A stretch of 64,000 nucleotides of DNA from Actinomyces mediterranea (GTDB lineage: Bacteria; Actinomycetota; Actinomycetes; Actinomycetales; Actinomycetaceae). Where the stretch lies: contig NZ_FTPB01000003.1 in assembly GCF_900155595.1 (NCBI RefSeq), positions 453,990 through 517,989 on the forward strand, written 5' to 3'. A program made the position numbers and the translations under genes. Below, one piece after another: positions 38,096-46,677 of this stretch. Position 1 is the stretch's first letter, and the number at the start of each line of letters is the position of its first letter. The notes beneath the pieces were generated by a model that searched no databases, was not told the DNA's origin, and saw only the letters and a program-made list of their open reading frames with translations.

Positions 38096-39313
38096 TCAGG
38101 CAAGTGCCGCCGCGAGGTTCTCGTCGAGAACGGTGAGGAACTGCTCGGTGGTGAGCCACTCGGTGTCGGGGCCGATAAGGATGGCAAGGTCCTTCGTCAT
38201 CTGTCCGCCCTCGACGGTCGAAATGACGACATTCTCAAGGCTCTGGGCGAAAGCAGCGACCTCGGGGGTGTTGTCGAGCATCCCCCTGTGGGCGAGCCCG
38301 CGCGTCCACGCGAAGATCGACGCGATCGGGTTCGTCGACGTCGGGTTGCCCGCCTGGTGCTGACGGTAGTGGCGGGTCACCGTACCGTGGGCGGCCTCGG
38401 CCTCCATGGTGCGCCCGTCCGGCGTCACGAGGACGGAGGTCATGAGCCCGAGAGAGCCGAAACCCTGGGCGATGGTGTCGGACTGCACGTCGCCGTCGTA
38501 GTTCTTGCACGCCCACACGTAACCGCCCTCCCACTTGAGGGCGGAGGCGACCATGTCGTCAATGAGGCGATGCTCGTAGGTGAGGCCCGCCGCGTCGAAG
38601 CGCTCCTTGTATTCGCGTTCGAAGACGTCGGCGAAAATGTCCTTGAATGCGCCGTCGTAGGCCTTGAGGATCGTGTTCTTCGTCGACAGGTACACGGGGT
38701 ATCCGCGTTTGAGGCCGTAGGCGAAGGAGGCGCGGGCGAAGTCGGCGATCGACTCGTTGAAGTTGTACATGCCCATGGTAACGCCCCCGCCCTCGGGAAT
38801 GCGCACGACCTCGTGCTCGATCGGCTCGGACCCGTCATCGGGCGTGAAGGTGAGGGTGACGGTCCCTGCGCCCGGGACCTTGAAGTCGGTCGCCTTGTAC
38901 TGGTCGCCGAATGCGTGGCGGCCCACCACGATGGGTTTCGTCCAGCCGGGGACCAGGCGGGGTACATTGCGCATGATGATCGGCTCGCGGAAAACCACGC
39001 CGCCGAGGATATTGCGGATAGTGCCATTGGGGCTTGTCCACATGCTCTTGAGGCCGAACTCTTCGACGCGCGCCTCATCGGGGGTGATGGTCGCGCATTT
39101 GATGCCGACGCCGTGCTCCTTGATGGCATTCGCGGCGTCGATCGTCACCTGATCGTCGGTGGCGTCGCGGTTCTGAATCGACAGGTCGTAATAGCGCAGG
39201 TCGATATCGAGATAGGGGTGGATGAGTCGCTCTTTGATGAACTGCCAGATGATCCGCGTCATTTCATCGCCGTCGAGTTCGACGACCGGGCCTTCAACCT
39301 TGATCTTCGACAT
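38096..39313 (-). CDS. icd: Isocitrate dehydrogenase (NADP), monofunctional dimeric type
   Basis: Oxidatively decarboxylates isocitrate to 2-oxoglutarate. The 405-residue product is the eukaryote-like NADP class: [14 protein letters not shown] at the start, SPNGTIRN with the substrate-binding Ser, the metal-binding Asp region [10 protein letters not shown], and [12 protein letters not shown] for the cofactor. Start at the ATG 39313 with GGAGG four bases upstream. With mdh and fum it gives parts of the TCA cycle; other members are not in this window. It is flanked by a terminator downstream and by a small DUF3017 gene upstream on the same strand. Confidence 0.96.
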   Translation of the reverse strand: MSKIKVEGPVVELDGDEMTRIIWQFIKERLIHPYLDIDLRYYDLSIQNRDATDDQVTIDAANAIKEHGVGIKCATITPDEARVEEFGLKSMWTSPNGTIRNILGGVVFREPIIMRNVPRLVPGWTKPIVVGRHAFGDQYKATDFKVPGAGTVTLTFTPDDGSEPIEHEVVRIPEGGGVTMGMYNFNESIADFARASFAYGLKRGYPVYLSTKNTILKAYDGAFKDIFADVFEREYKERFDAAGLTYEHRLIDDMVASALKWEGGYVWACKNYDGDVQSDTIAQGFGSLGLMTSVLVTPDGRTMEAEAAHGTVTRHYRQHQAGNPTSTNPIASIFAWTRGLAHRGMLDNTPEVAAFAQSLENVVISTVEGGQMTKDLAILIGPDTEWLTTEQFLTVLDENLAAALA

Positions 39314-39425
39314 GAGTCCTCCGCTGTGATCCGGGCGAGGGTCCGCCCGGGGCATTATTCGTCACTCGCAGAGTACTGGAAAGAGGCGCCGGAGGCTGGG
39401 CTCATCCATGATGCCGGGGCGACGA

Positions 39426-39746
39426 TCAGGTGAGCCCCATCGTTGCCGTGTATTCGGCGAAGTACCAGATGAGCAGGGAGAGGGCCGTGTAGACGGCTGC
39501 GTCGAGGAGGCGATTGCGGGAGGCGAACCAGGGGCGGCCTGGGATTGCGAGGCGCGCGACGGCCAACACGATGAGAGTCCCCGAAATGACGAGGACCGCC
39601 CGGTGCGGGTGGTTAAGCGCCGCACTGATCGCAGCCACCGCGACTGAGACGACGGCGAGGACGAGCGTCGCCCAGTGCCACCACGGCGTCGGCGCTTCGA
39701 CTGTGTTGTTGTCGCTCACGCATTCAAGGGTAGTTGTTGGGAACAT
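39426..39746 (-). CDS. DUF3017 small membrane protein
   Basis: 106 residues with three hydrophobic segments (TLVLAVVSVAVAAISAAL, AVLVISGTLIVLAVA, and LLDAAVYTALSLLIWY), matching the actinobacterial DUF3017 family of unknown function. In many actinobacteria this gene lies next to folD; here folD is 35 kb away. The start is uncertain: the ATG at 39746 has no clear ribosome site, and a GTG at 39719 would give 97 residues starting VSDNNTVEA. Confidence 0.72.
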   Translation of the reverse strand: MFPTTTLECVSDNNTVEAPTPWWHWATLVLAVVSVAVAAISAALNHPHRAVLVISGTLIVLAVARLAIPGRPWFASRNRLLDAAVYTALSLLIWYFAEYTATMGLT

Positions 39747-39843
39747 TCATCACATCTCTGGCTGGCACCCGCGAGTCCCAGCAGCGTTACGATGTTCATG
39801 CGGCGAGACGAGCCGCGAACGTTTTCATCAAAAAGGAGCCTCC

Positions 39844-41340
39844 GTGACTTCCCGCTACATCGTTGTAGGGCCCGGTTCAGCTGATGCCGCACGCGCCTTC
39901 GCAGATGACCTCACTGAACTACTCGCACAGTCCGGCACTGTCGCCCGTCTGGGAGCCCTCGAGTCGCAGAGCGCCTCCGCAGTAGCGGCCTCTCCTCTCA
40001 CTGCTCTTCCCGCGGTCCTCGAAGCCGTCCGCGCGGTCGATGCCGATGCAGTCGTCATTGACGGAGTGGACGAGATCGACGCTCGCACCTTCGACGCCAT
40101 CGGCTGGGATCTCGATCTCGCAGCGAGCGCGCAGACGGGCGTGATCCTCGTCCTTGACGCCGAAGGCGTCTCCGCTGATCTCCTCTCCCACGAGATCAGC
40201 GTTTTTGCATCCCGCGCACGCGCACACGAGGCGACACTCAGCGCCGTCGCGCTCCCCCGCGCCATCGCCGGCCTCGTCGAGTCTGAGGTCCCGGTCATCG
40301 CATTGCCCGCCGACGACGCCCCCGCGATCCTCGCCGATGCTCCCAAGGCGCGCGCCGTCACTCCCCTCGCCTTCCAGGCGGACCTTATCGACCGCGCACG
40401 GGCCGACCGCAAGCGCATCGTCCTGCCCGAGCCCGAGGACGACCGGGTGCTCCTCGCCGCAGCCGAGGTGCTCGCCCGCGGCATCGCCGATGTCATCCTC
40501 GTCGGCGACGCCGATCAGGTGGCCGACCGCGCCGGGGAACTCGGCATCGATCTGAGCGCCGCGCGCATCGTCTCCGTCGACGACCCCGAGCTTCGCGTCA
40601 AGTACGCCGAAGAGTTCGCGCGCCTGCGCGCCAAGAAGGGCGTCACCCTGGAGCAGGCGCACGCCAAAGTCGCCGATGTCTCGTACTTCGGCACGATGAT
40701 GGTGCATATGGGCGACGCCGATGGCATGGTCTCGGGTGCCGCGCACACGACAGCGCACACGATCGTCCCCTCCTTCCAGATCATCAAGACCGCTCCGGGC
40801 GTGTCGATCGTCTCCTCGATCTTCCTCATGCTCATGAAGGATCGTGTCTGGGCTTTCGGCGATTGCGCCGTCAACCCGAACCCGACGCCCGAGCAGCTCG
40901 CCGATATTGCGATCTCCTCGGCGAAGACCGCCGCCCAATTCGGCGTCGCCCCGAAGGTCGCGATGCTGTCCTATTCGACCGGCGACTCGGGTTCCGGCCC
41001 GGACGTCGACGCCGTCATCGAGGCGACCCGCCTCGCCCGGGAGAAGGCCCCCGAGCTCGCGATCGAAGGGCCGATCCAGTTCGACGCAGCCGTCGACGCA
41101 GCCGTTGCCGCGAAGAAGCTGCCCGACTCCGCGGTTGCCGGACGGGCCACCGTATTCGTGTTCCCTTCGCTCGAAGCTGGCAATATCGGCTACAAAGCGG
41201 TACAGCGCTCGTCCGGCGCAGTCGCAGTCGGCCCCGTCCTCCAGGGCCTCAACAAACCGGTCAACGACCTGTCGCGCGGCGCCCTCGTCGACGACATCGT
41301 CAACACCGTTGCCCTCACCGCCGTCCAGGCGCAGGGCTGA
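39844..41340 (+). CDS. pta: Phosphate acetyltransferase, short form
   Basis: Converts acetyl-CoA and phosphate to acetyl phosphate, feeding AckA. The 498 residues have the catalytic PTA_PTB domain from about residue 180 (RKRIVLPEPEDDRVL, SGAAHTTAHTIVP, YSTGDSGSGPDVD, NIGYKAVQRS). The N-terminal 170 residues are a shortened version of the P-loop/DRTGG regulatory region of roughly 700-residue Pta enzymes: the opening YIVVGPGSADA replaces the usual P-loop, so ATP-type regulation is probably lost. The GTG start has AAGGAG seven bases upstream. It is divergent from DUF3017 and followed by ackA. Confidence 0.93.
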   Translation: MTSRYIVVGPGSADAARAFADDLTELLAQSGTVARLGALESQSASAVAASPLTALPAVLEAVRAVDADAVVIDGVDEIDARTFDAIGWDLDLAASAQTGVILVLDAEGVSADLLSHEISVFASRARAHEATLSAVALPRAIAGLVESEVPVIALPADDAPAILADAPKARAVTPLAFQADLIDRARADRKRIVLPEPEDDRVLLAAAEVLARGIADVILVGDADQVADRAGELGIDLSAARIVSVDDPELRVKYAEEFARLRAKKGVTLEQAHAKVADVSYFGTMMVHMGDADGMVSGAAHTTAHTIVPSFQIIKTAPGVSIVSSIFLMLMKDRVWAFGDCAVNPNPTPEQLADIAISSAKTAAQFGVAPKVAMLSYSTGDSGSGPDVDAVIEATRLAREKAPELAIEGPIQFDAAVDAAVAAKKLPDSAVAGRATVFVFPSLEAGNIGYKAVQRSSGAVAVGPVLQGLNKPVNDLSRGALVDDIVNTVALTAVQAQG

Positions 41341-41347
41341 CCGCCCG

Positions 41348-41371
41348 GCGGGGGCCTGGGCAGGCCCCCGC
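41348..41371 (+). terminator. Hairpin between pta and ackA
   Basis: GCGGGGGCCTG (41348-41358) and CAGGCCCCCGC (41361-41371) can pair over 10-11 bp, seven bases past the pta stop and 45 bases before ackA. It is followed by a short pyrimidine run. It may reduce ackA transcription or protect the mRNA rather than stop it fully. Confidence 0.5.
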
Positions 41372-41416
41372 TCTTCCATCCCCTCGCTCACTCGTCCCGC
41401 TCTGAAAGGCCTCAGC

Positions 41417-42613
41417 GTGTCCCAGACCGTCCTCGTCATCAACTCCGGCTCCTCCTCCATCAAGTACCAGCTCGTCGACCCCGCGACCGGCGACGCCCTC
41501 GCCAAGGGTCTCGTTGAGCGCATCGGCGACCCGATGGGGGCTATCAAGCACGCCAATGGTGCATCTGTCACCGAAGAGGACCTGCCCGTTCCGGACCACA
41601 CCGTCGGCATGCGAGAGGTCCTGCGCTGTTTCGACGAGCAGGGCCCCGCCCTCGATGAGGCGGGCATCGTGGCCGTCGGCCACCGCATCGTTCAGGGCGG
41701 CAAGTACTTCGACGGCCCCGCCCTCATCACCGATGAGATCCGCGACCGCATCGAGCAGCTCTGCCCGCTCGCCCCCCTGCACAATCCCGCCCACCTCAAG
41801 GGCATCGACGTCGCACGCGCACTCATGCCCGACATCCCCCACGTCGCCGTCTTCGACACCGCCTTCTTCCAATCCCTCCCGGACAGGGCCGCGACCTACG
41901 CGATCAATACCGAAGTCGCCGAGAAGTACTCGGTTCGCCGCTACGGCGCGCATGGAACGTCTCACCAGTTCGTGTCGAAGGAGATCTCGGCGATGCTGGG
42001 CCGCGGTGATCTCAAGCAGATCGTCCTCCACCTCGGCAACGGCGCCTCGGCCTCCGCGATCAAGAACGGCAAGGCCATTGACACGTCGATGGGCCTCACT
42101 CCCCTGGAGGGGCTCGTCATGGGCACCCGCACCGGGGATATCGACCCGGCGACGGTGTTCCACCTGGCGCGCCAGGCCGATATGTCCATTGATGAGATCG
42201 ACACCCTGTTCAACAAGAAGTCCGGCATGAAGGGCATGACCGGTGAGTCCGATATGCGCTCCGTGTGGGCAATGATCGCCGACTCGTCGGATCCTCAGCG
42301 CCAGCACCGCGCCCGCGTCGCCATGGATGTGTACATCAACCGTCTCCTCAAGTACGTGGGCGCCTACACCGCTGAACTCGGGGGTCTCGACGTCATCACA
42401 TTCACCGCCGGGATCGGCGAGAACGACTGGAGAGTCCGTCGTGAGCTCGCCGAAGCGCTCGCACCCTTCGGCGTGAAGATCGACGTGGAAAAGAACGAGG
42501 GGCGCATCGGCGAGCCCCGCATCGTGTCGGCATCGGATTCGACGGTGACGCTCGTCGTCTTCCCGACGAATGAGGAACTCGCGATCGCCCGCCAGGCCCT
42601 CACCCTCGTGTGA
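41417..42613 (+). CDS. ackA: Acetate kinase
   Basis: Makes ATP and acetate from acetyl phosphate. The 398 residues show VLVINSGSSSIKY at the start, the active-site FDTAFFQSLP, RRYGAHGTSHQFV, LHLGNGASASAI, MGLTPLEGLVMGTRTGDIDP and TAGIGEN, all diagnostic. It starts with GTG at 41417 behind AAAGG at eight bases. It forms a transcription unit with pta, with a hairpin between them, and a 13-bp stem terminator follows. It is the main fermentative substrate-level ATP step seen in this window besides the arginine pathway. Confidence 0.97.
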   Translation: MSQTVLVINSGSSSIKYQLVDPATGDALAKGLVERIGDPMGAIKHANGASVTEEDLPVPDHTVGMREVLRCFDEQGPALDEAGIVAVGHRIVQGGKYFDGPALITDEIRDRIEQLCPLAPLHNPAHLKGIDVARALMPDIPHVAVFDTAFFQSLPDRAATYAINTEVAEKYSVRRYGAHGTSHQFVSKEISAMLGRGDLKQIVLHLGNGASASAIKNGKAIDTSMGLTPLEGLVMGTRTGDIDPATVFHLARQADMSIDEIDTLFNKKSGMKGMTGESDMRSVWAMIADSSDPQRQHRARVAMDVYINRLLKYVGAYTAELGGLDVITFTAGIGENDWRVRRELAEALAPFGVKIDVEKNEGRIGEPRIVSASDSTVTLVVFPTNEELAIARQALTLV

Positions 42614-42639
42614 GCGCCCCTCGACGCGCTATTGCCCCG

Positions 42640-42686
42640 CCGCCCCCGCTGAGCGTCCCGCTTGTCGCGCAGTTCAGCGGGGGCGG
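42640..42686 (+). terminator. Hairpin terminator after ackA
   Basis: CCGCCCCCGCTGA (42640-42652) pairs with TCAGCGGGGGCGG (42674-42686), a perfect 13-bp stem with a 21-base loop, 26 bases past the ackA stop. No U-tract is present. Confidence 0.7.
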
Positions 42687-42766
42687 TGGGCGATAGGGGC
42701 GAATCCTTCGCACACTGCCGCGTGCCTTTGTCGGCGATAATGGCACCGACCCCATGAGGAGGAACC

Positions 42767-44881
42767 GTGAACTTCCATTCGCTCTACGACCAGGGCTTCG
42801 CGCGCGTCGCCACCGCAACTATTCCCGTTCACCCTGCCCAGCCCGATCTCAACGCCCGCGAGGTGATTTCGGTGGCGCGCGAGGCCGATGAGTGCGGCAC
42901 GGCCCTCGTCGTCTTCCCCGAACTGTGCCTGTCCGGGTATGCGATCGACGATCTCCTCCTCCAAGACGTCCTCCTCGACGAGGTCGACGCCGCGATCGGG
43001 CGGATCGCGGCCGCGAGCGCCGAGTTCGCGCCGATCCTCATCGTCGGCGCGCCGATCCGCCATGGCGGCGCCCTGTACAACTGCGCGGTGTCGATCCACC
43101 GCGGCCGGGTCCTCGCACTGAGCCCCAAGCTCCATCTGCCGAACTACCGGGAGTTCTACGAGAAGCGCCACTTCACCACCCCCGGCCCCTCCACCCCCGC
43201 CAGCATCGACGCCTCCGCGTGGAATCGCGCATCGCACGGCGCCGACGCTCCCATCCCCTTCGGCCCGGTTCTCATCGAGGCCGGGGACGTGCCCGGCCTC
43301 GTCATCTCCCCCGAGATCTGCGAGGACATGTGGGTGCCGGTGGCCCCCTCATCGATCGCGGCCCTGAGCGGTGCGACCGTGATCGCGAATCTGTCGGCCT
43401 CGCCCATCACGGTGGGAAGAGCGGAGGATCGCCGTCTCATGGTCCGCTCGGCTTCTTCGCGTCTTCACGCCGCCTACCTGTACTGCGCGGCTGGCGAGGG
43501 CGAGTCGACGACGGACCTGGCGTGGGACGGCCAGACGATGATCTACGAGTGCGGGGATCTGCTCGCCGAGGGAGAGCGCTTCGTCGCGGGGGCCCGCCAG
43601 ATCACGATCGCGGATATCGACCTCGACAGGCTCGTATCCGAGCGGATGCGCCAGGGCTCTTTCTCAGACAATGCAGACCGCTTCGCATCTCGCACGACGG
43701 ATGTTCCGGCGACGGTCCGCGTGCGGCTCGACCCGCCGCGGGGCGATCTGGGGCTCATGCGCCCCGTCGATCGTTTCCCCTTCGTCCCCGACGATCCCGA
43801 GCGCCTCGCTCAGGACTGCTTCGAGGCCTACAGCATCCAGGTTGCGGGCCTCATCCAGCGCCTGCGTGCGATCGGGAATCCGAAGGTGGTCATCGGCGTG
43901 TCCGGAGGCCTCGATTCGACCCATGCACTCATCGTCGCAGCCCGCGCCATGGACCTACTCGGCCGCCCTCGTACCGACGTCCTCGCGTACACGATGCCCG
44001 GATTCGCGACCTCGGACCATACGAAGTCCAATGCGCTCGCCCTATGCGAGTCCCTCGGCATCCCCTGCGAAACCATCGACATCCGCCCGGCAGCCCGCCA
44101 GCTCCTCGCCGATATGGGCCACCCCTATGCTGAGGGCGCCGATGTCTACGACGTGACCTTCGAGAATGTGCAGGCGGGCCTGCGCACCGACTACCTCTTC
44201 CGCATCGCGAATCATCGTGGCGGCATCGTCGTGGGAACGGGTGACCTGTCGGAGCTGGCGCTGGGCTGGTGCACCTACGGGGTCGGCGACCAGATGAGCC
44301 ACTACGCGGTGAACACCGGTGTCCCGAAGACGATGATCCAGCACCTCATCCGATGGGTCGTCTCGTCGGGTCAGTTCTCCGCTCAGGCGGGCGAGGTCCT
44401 GAACCGGATCCTCGACCAGGAGATCTCCCCCGAGCTGGTCCCCGTCAAGCCCGGCGAGAAGATGCAGTCGACACAGGACATGATCGGCCCCTACAACCTT
44501 CAAGACTTCACGCTTTTCCACGTGCTGCGCCGCGGCGCGCGCCCCTCGAAGATCGCCTTCCTCGCCGAGAAGGCGTGGGCGGATGCAAGCAGGGGCGAAT
44601 GGCCTCAGGGTTTCCCCGAGGCCGAACGGGTCTCCTACAGCCTGGAAGAGATTGTGAAGTGGGAGAAGCTGTTCCTCAGGCGCTTTTTCTCCCAGCAGTT
44701 CAAACGCTCCGCGTTGCCGAACGGCCCGAAGGTTATAGCGGGTGGCTCGCTGTCGCCGCGCGGGGACTGGAGGATGCCTTCGGATGCGTCGGCGAGCCGC
44801 TGGATTGCAGAATTGGAGGCGTCGCTCACGGGCGTGCCATCTTCTGGGATCGACGCACGCGATGAGGGGGCGGGCGCATGA
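42767..44881 (+). CDS. nadE: Glutamine-dependent NAD+ synthetase
   Basis: Amidates deamido-NAD using ammonia from glutamine. The 704-residue protein joins an N-terminal nitrilase-type glutaminase domain and a C-terminal ATP-pyrophosphatase domain. The glutaminase triad is present: Glu52 (PELCLSGY), Lys121 (SPKLHLPNY) and Cys185 (SPEICEDMW). The synthetase P-loop is SGGLDSTHALI. Length and order match the mycobacterial enzyme. It starts with GTG at 42767 behind GAGGAGG. Its stop overlaps the ATG of the SdpI-family gene by four bases. Confidence 0.96.
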   Translation: MNFHSLYDQGFARVATATIPVHPAQPDLNAREVISVAREADECGTALVVFPELCLSGYAIDDLLLQDVLLDEVDAAIGRIAAASAEFAPILIVGAPIRHGGALYNCAVSIHRGRVLALSPKLHLPNYREFYEKRHFTTPGPSTPASIDASAWNRASHGADAPIPFGPVLIEAGDVPGLVISPEICEDMWVPVAPSSIAALSGATVIANLSASPITVGRAEDRRLMVRSASSRLHAAYLYCAAGEGESTTDLAWDGQTMIYECGDLLAEGERFVAGARQITIADIDLDRLVSERMRQGSFSDNADRFASRTTDVPATVRVRLDPPRGDLGLMRPVDRFPFVPDDPERLAQDCFEAYSIQVAGLIQRLRAIGNPKVVIGVSGGLDSTHALIVAARAMDLLGRPRTDVLAYTMPGFATSDHTKSNALALCESLGIPCETIDIRPAARQLLADMGHPYAEGADVYDVTFENVQAGLRTDYLFRIANHRGGIVVGTGDLSELALGWCTYGVGDQMSHYAVNTGVPKTMIQHLIRWVVSSGQFSAQAGEVLNRILDQEISPELVPVKPGEKMQSTQDMIGPYNLQDFTLFHVLRRGARPSKIAFLAEKAWADASRGEWPQGFPEAERVSYSLEEIVKWEKLFLRRFFSQQFKRSALPNGPKVIAGGSLSPRGDWRMPSDASASRWIAELEASLTGVPSSGIDARDEGAGA

Positions 44882-45282
44882 GTCTGCTCGGAGTGCTCGG
44901 CGCCGTTGTTTTCACCGTCCTGGCACTTCTCAACGCCTATGCGGCGGTGGCGGGGCGCAATAGGAGGATGCCTCCGGGCTCGGTACTGGGGATGCGCTCC
45001 CCACGATTTCAGACCTCGCGTGAAGCGTGGGATCTCGCGCATGAGGCGGCGTGGCCGATTCATGCGATGGCGGCGGCCGTCGCCGCGTTCCATGCCCTGG
45101 GCTGCGTCATTGCGGGGGTCCTTATGGGCGCCGATGGCATCGCGTTCGTGAGGATCCTCGTCGTCATGGGGGCGCTTGTCATGATCCTCTTGCGCATTGT
45201 GGCGACGAGGGCGGCCACGGCTCAGGTGGCGCGTCTCGACGACGAGGACGAGTCCGCAGACGAGGAGGAGTTCTCAGGCTGA
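44878..45282 (+). CDS. SdpI/YhfL-family small membrane protein
   Basis: 134 residues with three or four membrane segments and the SdpI-family stretch RMPPGSVLGMRSPRFQTSREAWDLAH between segments 1 and 2. The Bacillus founder is an immunity protein against the killing factor SdpC, but most homologues have no known role. The C-terminal tail is acidic (DDEDESADEEE). It is translationally coupled to nadE through ATGA. No toxin partner is visible here. The region after it (45283-45346) contains no gene. Confidence 0.78.
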   Translation: MSLLGVLGAVVFTVLALLNAYAAVAGRNRRMPPGSVLGMRSPRFQTSREAWDLAHEAAWPIHAMAAAVAAFHALGCVIAGVLMGADGIAFVRILVVMGALVMILLRIVATRAATAQVARLDDEDESADEEEFSG

Positions 45283-45346
45283 TGCGCTGCATCGGAGGGG
45301 TACTGAGACTCCCACAAAGAGGCGTTCACACTGGTCACGCTCTATT

Positions 45347-45417
45347 TTGATAAACTTATCAGCACTTCGCCAACTTGATAAGTTTATCAAGGTTGCGTCA
45401 TTTTGATAAACTTATCA
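45347..45417. promoter_or_regulatory. Three palindromic operators at exact 28-bp spacing
   Basis: TTGATAAACTTATCA occurs at 45347-45361 and 45403-45417, and its reverse complement form, TTGATAAGTTTATCAA, at 45375-45390. Each has TGATAA/TTATCA arms around a 2-base centre, and the centres are 28 bp apart. Copy 2 covers the -35 candidate and copy 3 the -10 candidate of the ATPase gene, so occupancy should block its transcription. Confidence 0.8.
45384..45412 (+). promoter_or_regulatory. Predicted leaderless promoter of the AAA ATPase gene
   Basis: The -35 candidate TTATCA (45384-45389) and -10 candidate TAAACT (45407-45412) are separated by 17 bp. The -10 ends seven bases before the ATG at 45420, so transcription would start at the start codon; there is no Shine-Dalgarno sequence. 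Both elements lie inside the palindromic operators. This is inferred from sequence only. Confidence 0.6.
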
Positions 45418-45419
45418 CC

Positions 45420-46658
45420 ATGCGGCTTCCAATCGACTCGCCTTTCAGCCCCGGCTCCGACACCGTGCCCCTGGTCTGGGCGGGGCGCACCTCCCACCTC
45501 AGCGACTGGAGCGACATCCTGCGCCCCAGGCGACTGGCAGGAATCCACGAGAGGGGGCGCACCATCCTCGGCGAAGCAGGCTCGGGGAAATCCTCCCTCG
45601 TCCGCCGCATCGCCCGCGACGCGGCATCCCGCGGCGACTGGGTAACCCCTCAATTGCGCATCCCCACTGGAACCGATCCTCTCAAAGCGGTTGCGCGGGC
45701 GCTCCTCGATCTCGCCGATCGAGCCGGTCTCGCCTCGGCGAGGGAGGCCCGCATCGCGGAACTCCTCAACCGCGTGGAATCCGTCGCCGTATCGGGAGTC
45801 TCCATCGCCATGCGCGCCAGGAGCGAGGCAGAACCCTATGCGGCGCTTCGCGATGTGCTCATCGAAATCGGTCGGGTTGCGATGCACACCCCGGCGATGA
45901 TGGTGCTCATCCACATCGACGAGGTTCAAAACATCACCGACTCATCGGCCCTGTCACAGCTGCTCATCGCATTGGGGGACGCCCTCGTCCACGAGGAGCC
46001 GGTCGAGGCGCCGGGCGGCATGCGGATCATCCGCGCCCTCCCCCTCGCCGTGTACCTCACCGGACTGCCGGAGTTCGCCGACATGGCGGGAGCGCGCAGC
46101 GGCGCGACCTTCGCCCGCAGATTCCAGGTGACGACGCTGCGCTCGATTGACGACGATGCTTTCCTCACCGCACTGCAGCCCTTTGTCACACAGGGTTGGC
46201 CGATCACCACTGACACCGGCGAGACCGAGCACATCGTGATGACCCCGGACGCGCAGCGGATGATCGTCGAGTTGGCGTGCGGCGAGCCCTTCCTCTTCCA
46301 ACTCGCCGGGCAGAACGCCTGGTATGCGGGAACCGATAACACCATCACCGCCGAGCAGGTGAGAAAGGGCTGGCGACTCGCAGCGGGCGAGGCGGAGACG
46401 CACGTCCAGCGCATCCTCGACAGGCTGCCGACACGGGAGCGGCAATTCCTCGATGCGATGGCCGCCCTCGCCCCGAATGAGAGGACGCTGTCGACGATCT
46501 CCTCCGCAATGGGCTACCACAGCCCCACCGCCGCAGGAACGACTGCGCAGCGACTCGAACTCGCGCGCGGCATCATCGACAGGGGGCGGCTCTACTCCTT
46601 CACGAACCGCGCGGTCGAAGCGATGCTCACATCGGCGTGGCCGCACGTGGAGGGCTAG
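45420..46658 (+). CDS. AAA-type ATPase with C-terminal winged-helix-like region
   Basis: A 412-residue P-loop ATPase: Walker A GEAGSGKSS (51-59), Walker B MVLIHIDEVQ (161-170) with the catalytic DE pair, a VYLTGLPEF sensor-like strand, and a C-terminal region (about 330-410) whose helix pattern (LSTISSAMGYHSPTAAGTTAQRLE) suggests winged-helix DNA binding. The layout recalls ORC/Cdc6- or STAND-like ATPases annotated only as ATP-binding protein in actinobacteria. The ATG lies two bases after the third palindromic operator and lacks a ribosome site, which fits a leaderless message. Self-regulation through the palindromes is a reasonable inference. No partner gene is adjacent; DUF418 downstream is convergent. 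Confidence 0.75.
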   Translation: MRLPIDSPFSPGSDTVPLVWAGRTSHLSDWSDILRPRRLAGIHERGRTILGEAGSGKSSLVRRIARDAASRGDWVTPQLRIPTGTDPLKAVARALLDLADRAGLASAREARIAELLNRVESVAVSGVSIAMRARSEAEPYAALRDVLIEIGRVAMHTPAMMVLIHIDEVQNITDSSALSQLLIALGDALVHEEPVEAPGGMRIIRALPLAVYLTGLPEFADMAGARSGATFARRFQVTTLRSIDDDAFLTALQPFVTQGWPITTDTGETEHIVMTPDAQRMIVELACGEPFLFQLAGQNAWYAGTDNTITAEQVRKGWRLAAGEAETHVQRILDRLPTRERQFLDAMAALAPNERTLSTISSAMGYHSPTAAGTTAQRLELARGIIDRGRLYSFTNRAVEAMLTSAWPHVEG

Positions 46659-46677
46659 GCGCGTTCCCTGGGCGCCG

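Noticed and set aside
36560-39433. A 957-codon plus-strand open frame running through the symporter and icd genes
   Set aside because: It is antisense to two clear genes and their terminators and has the Arg/Asp/Gly/His-rich composition of GC-rich shadow frames.
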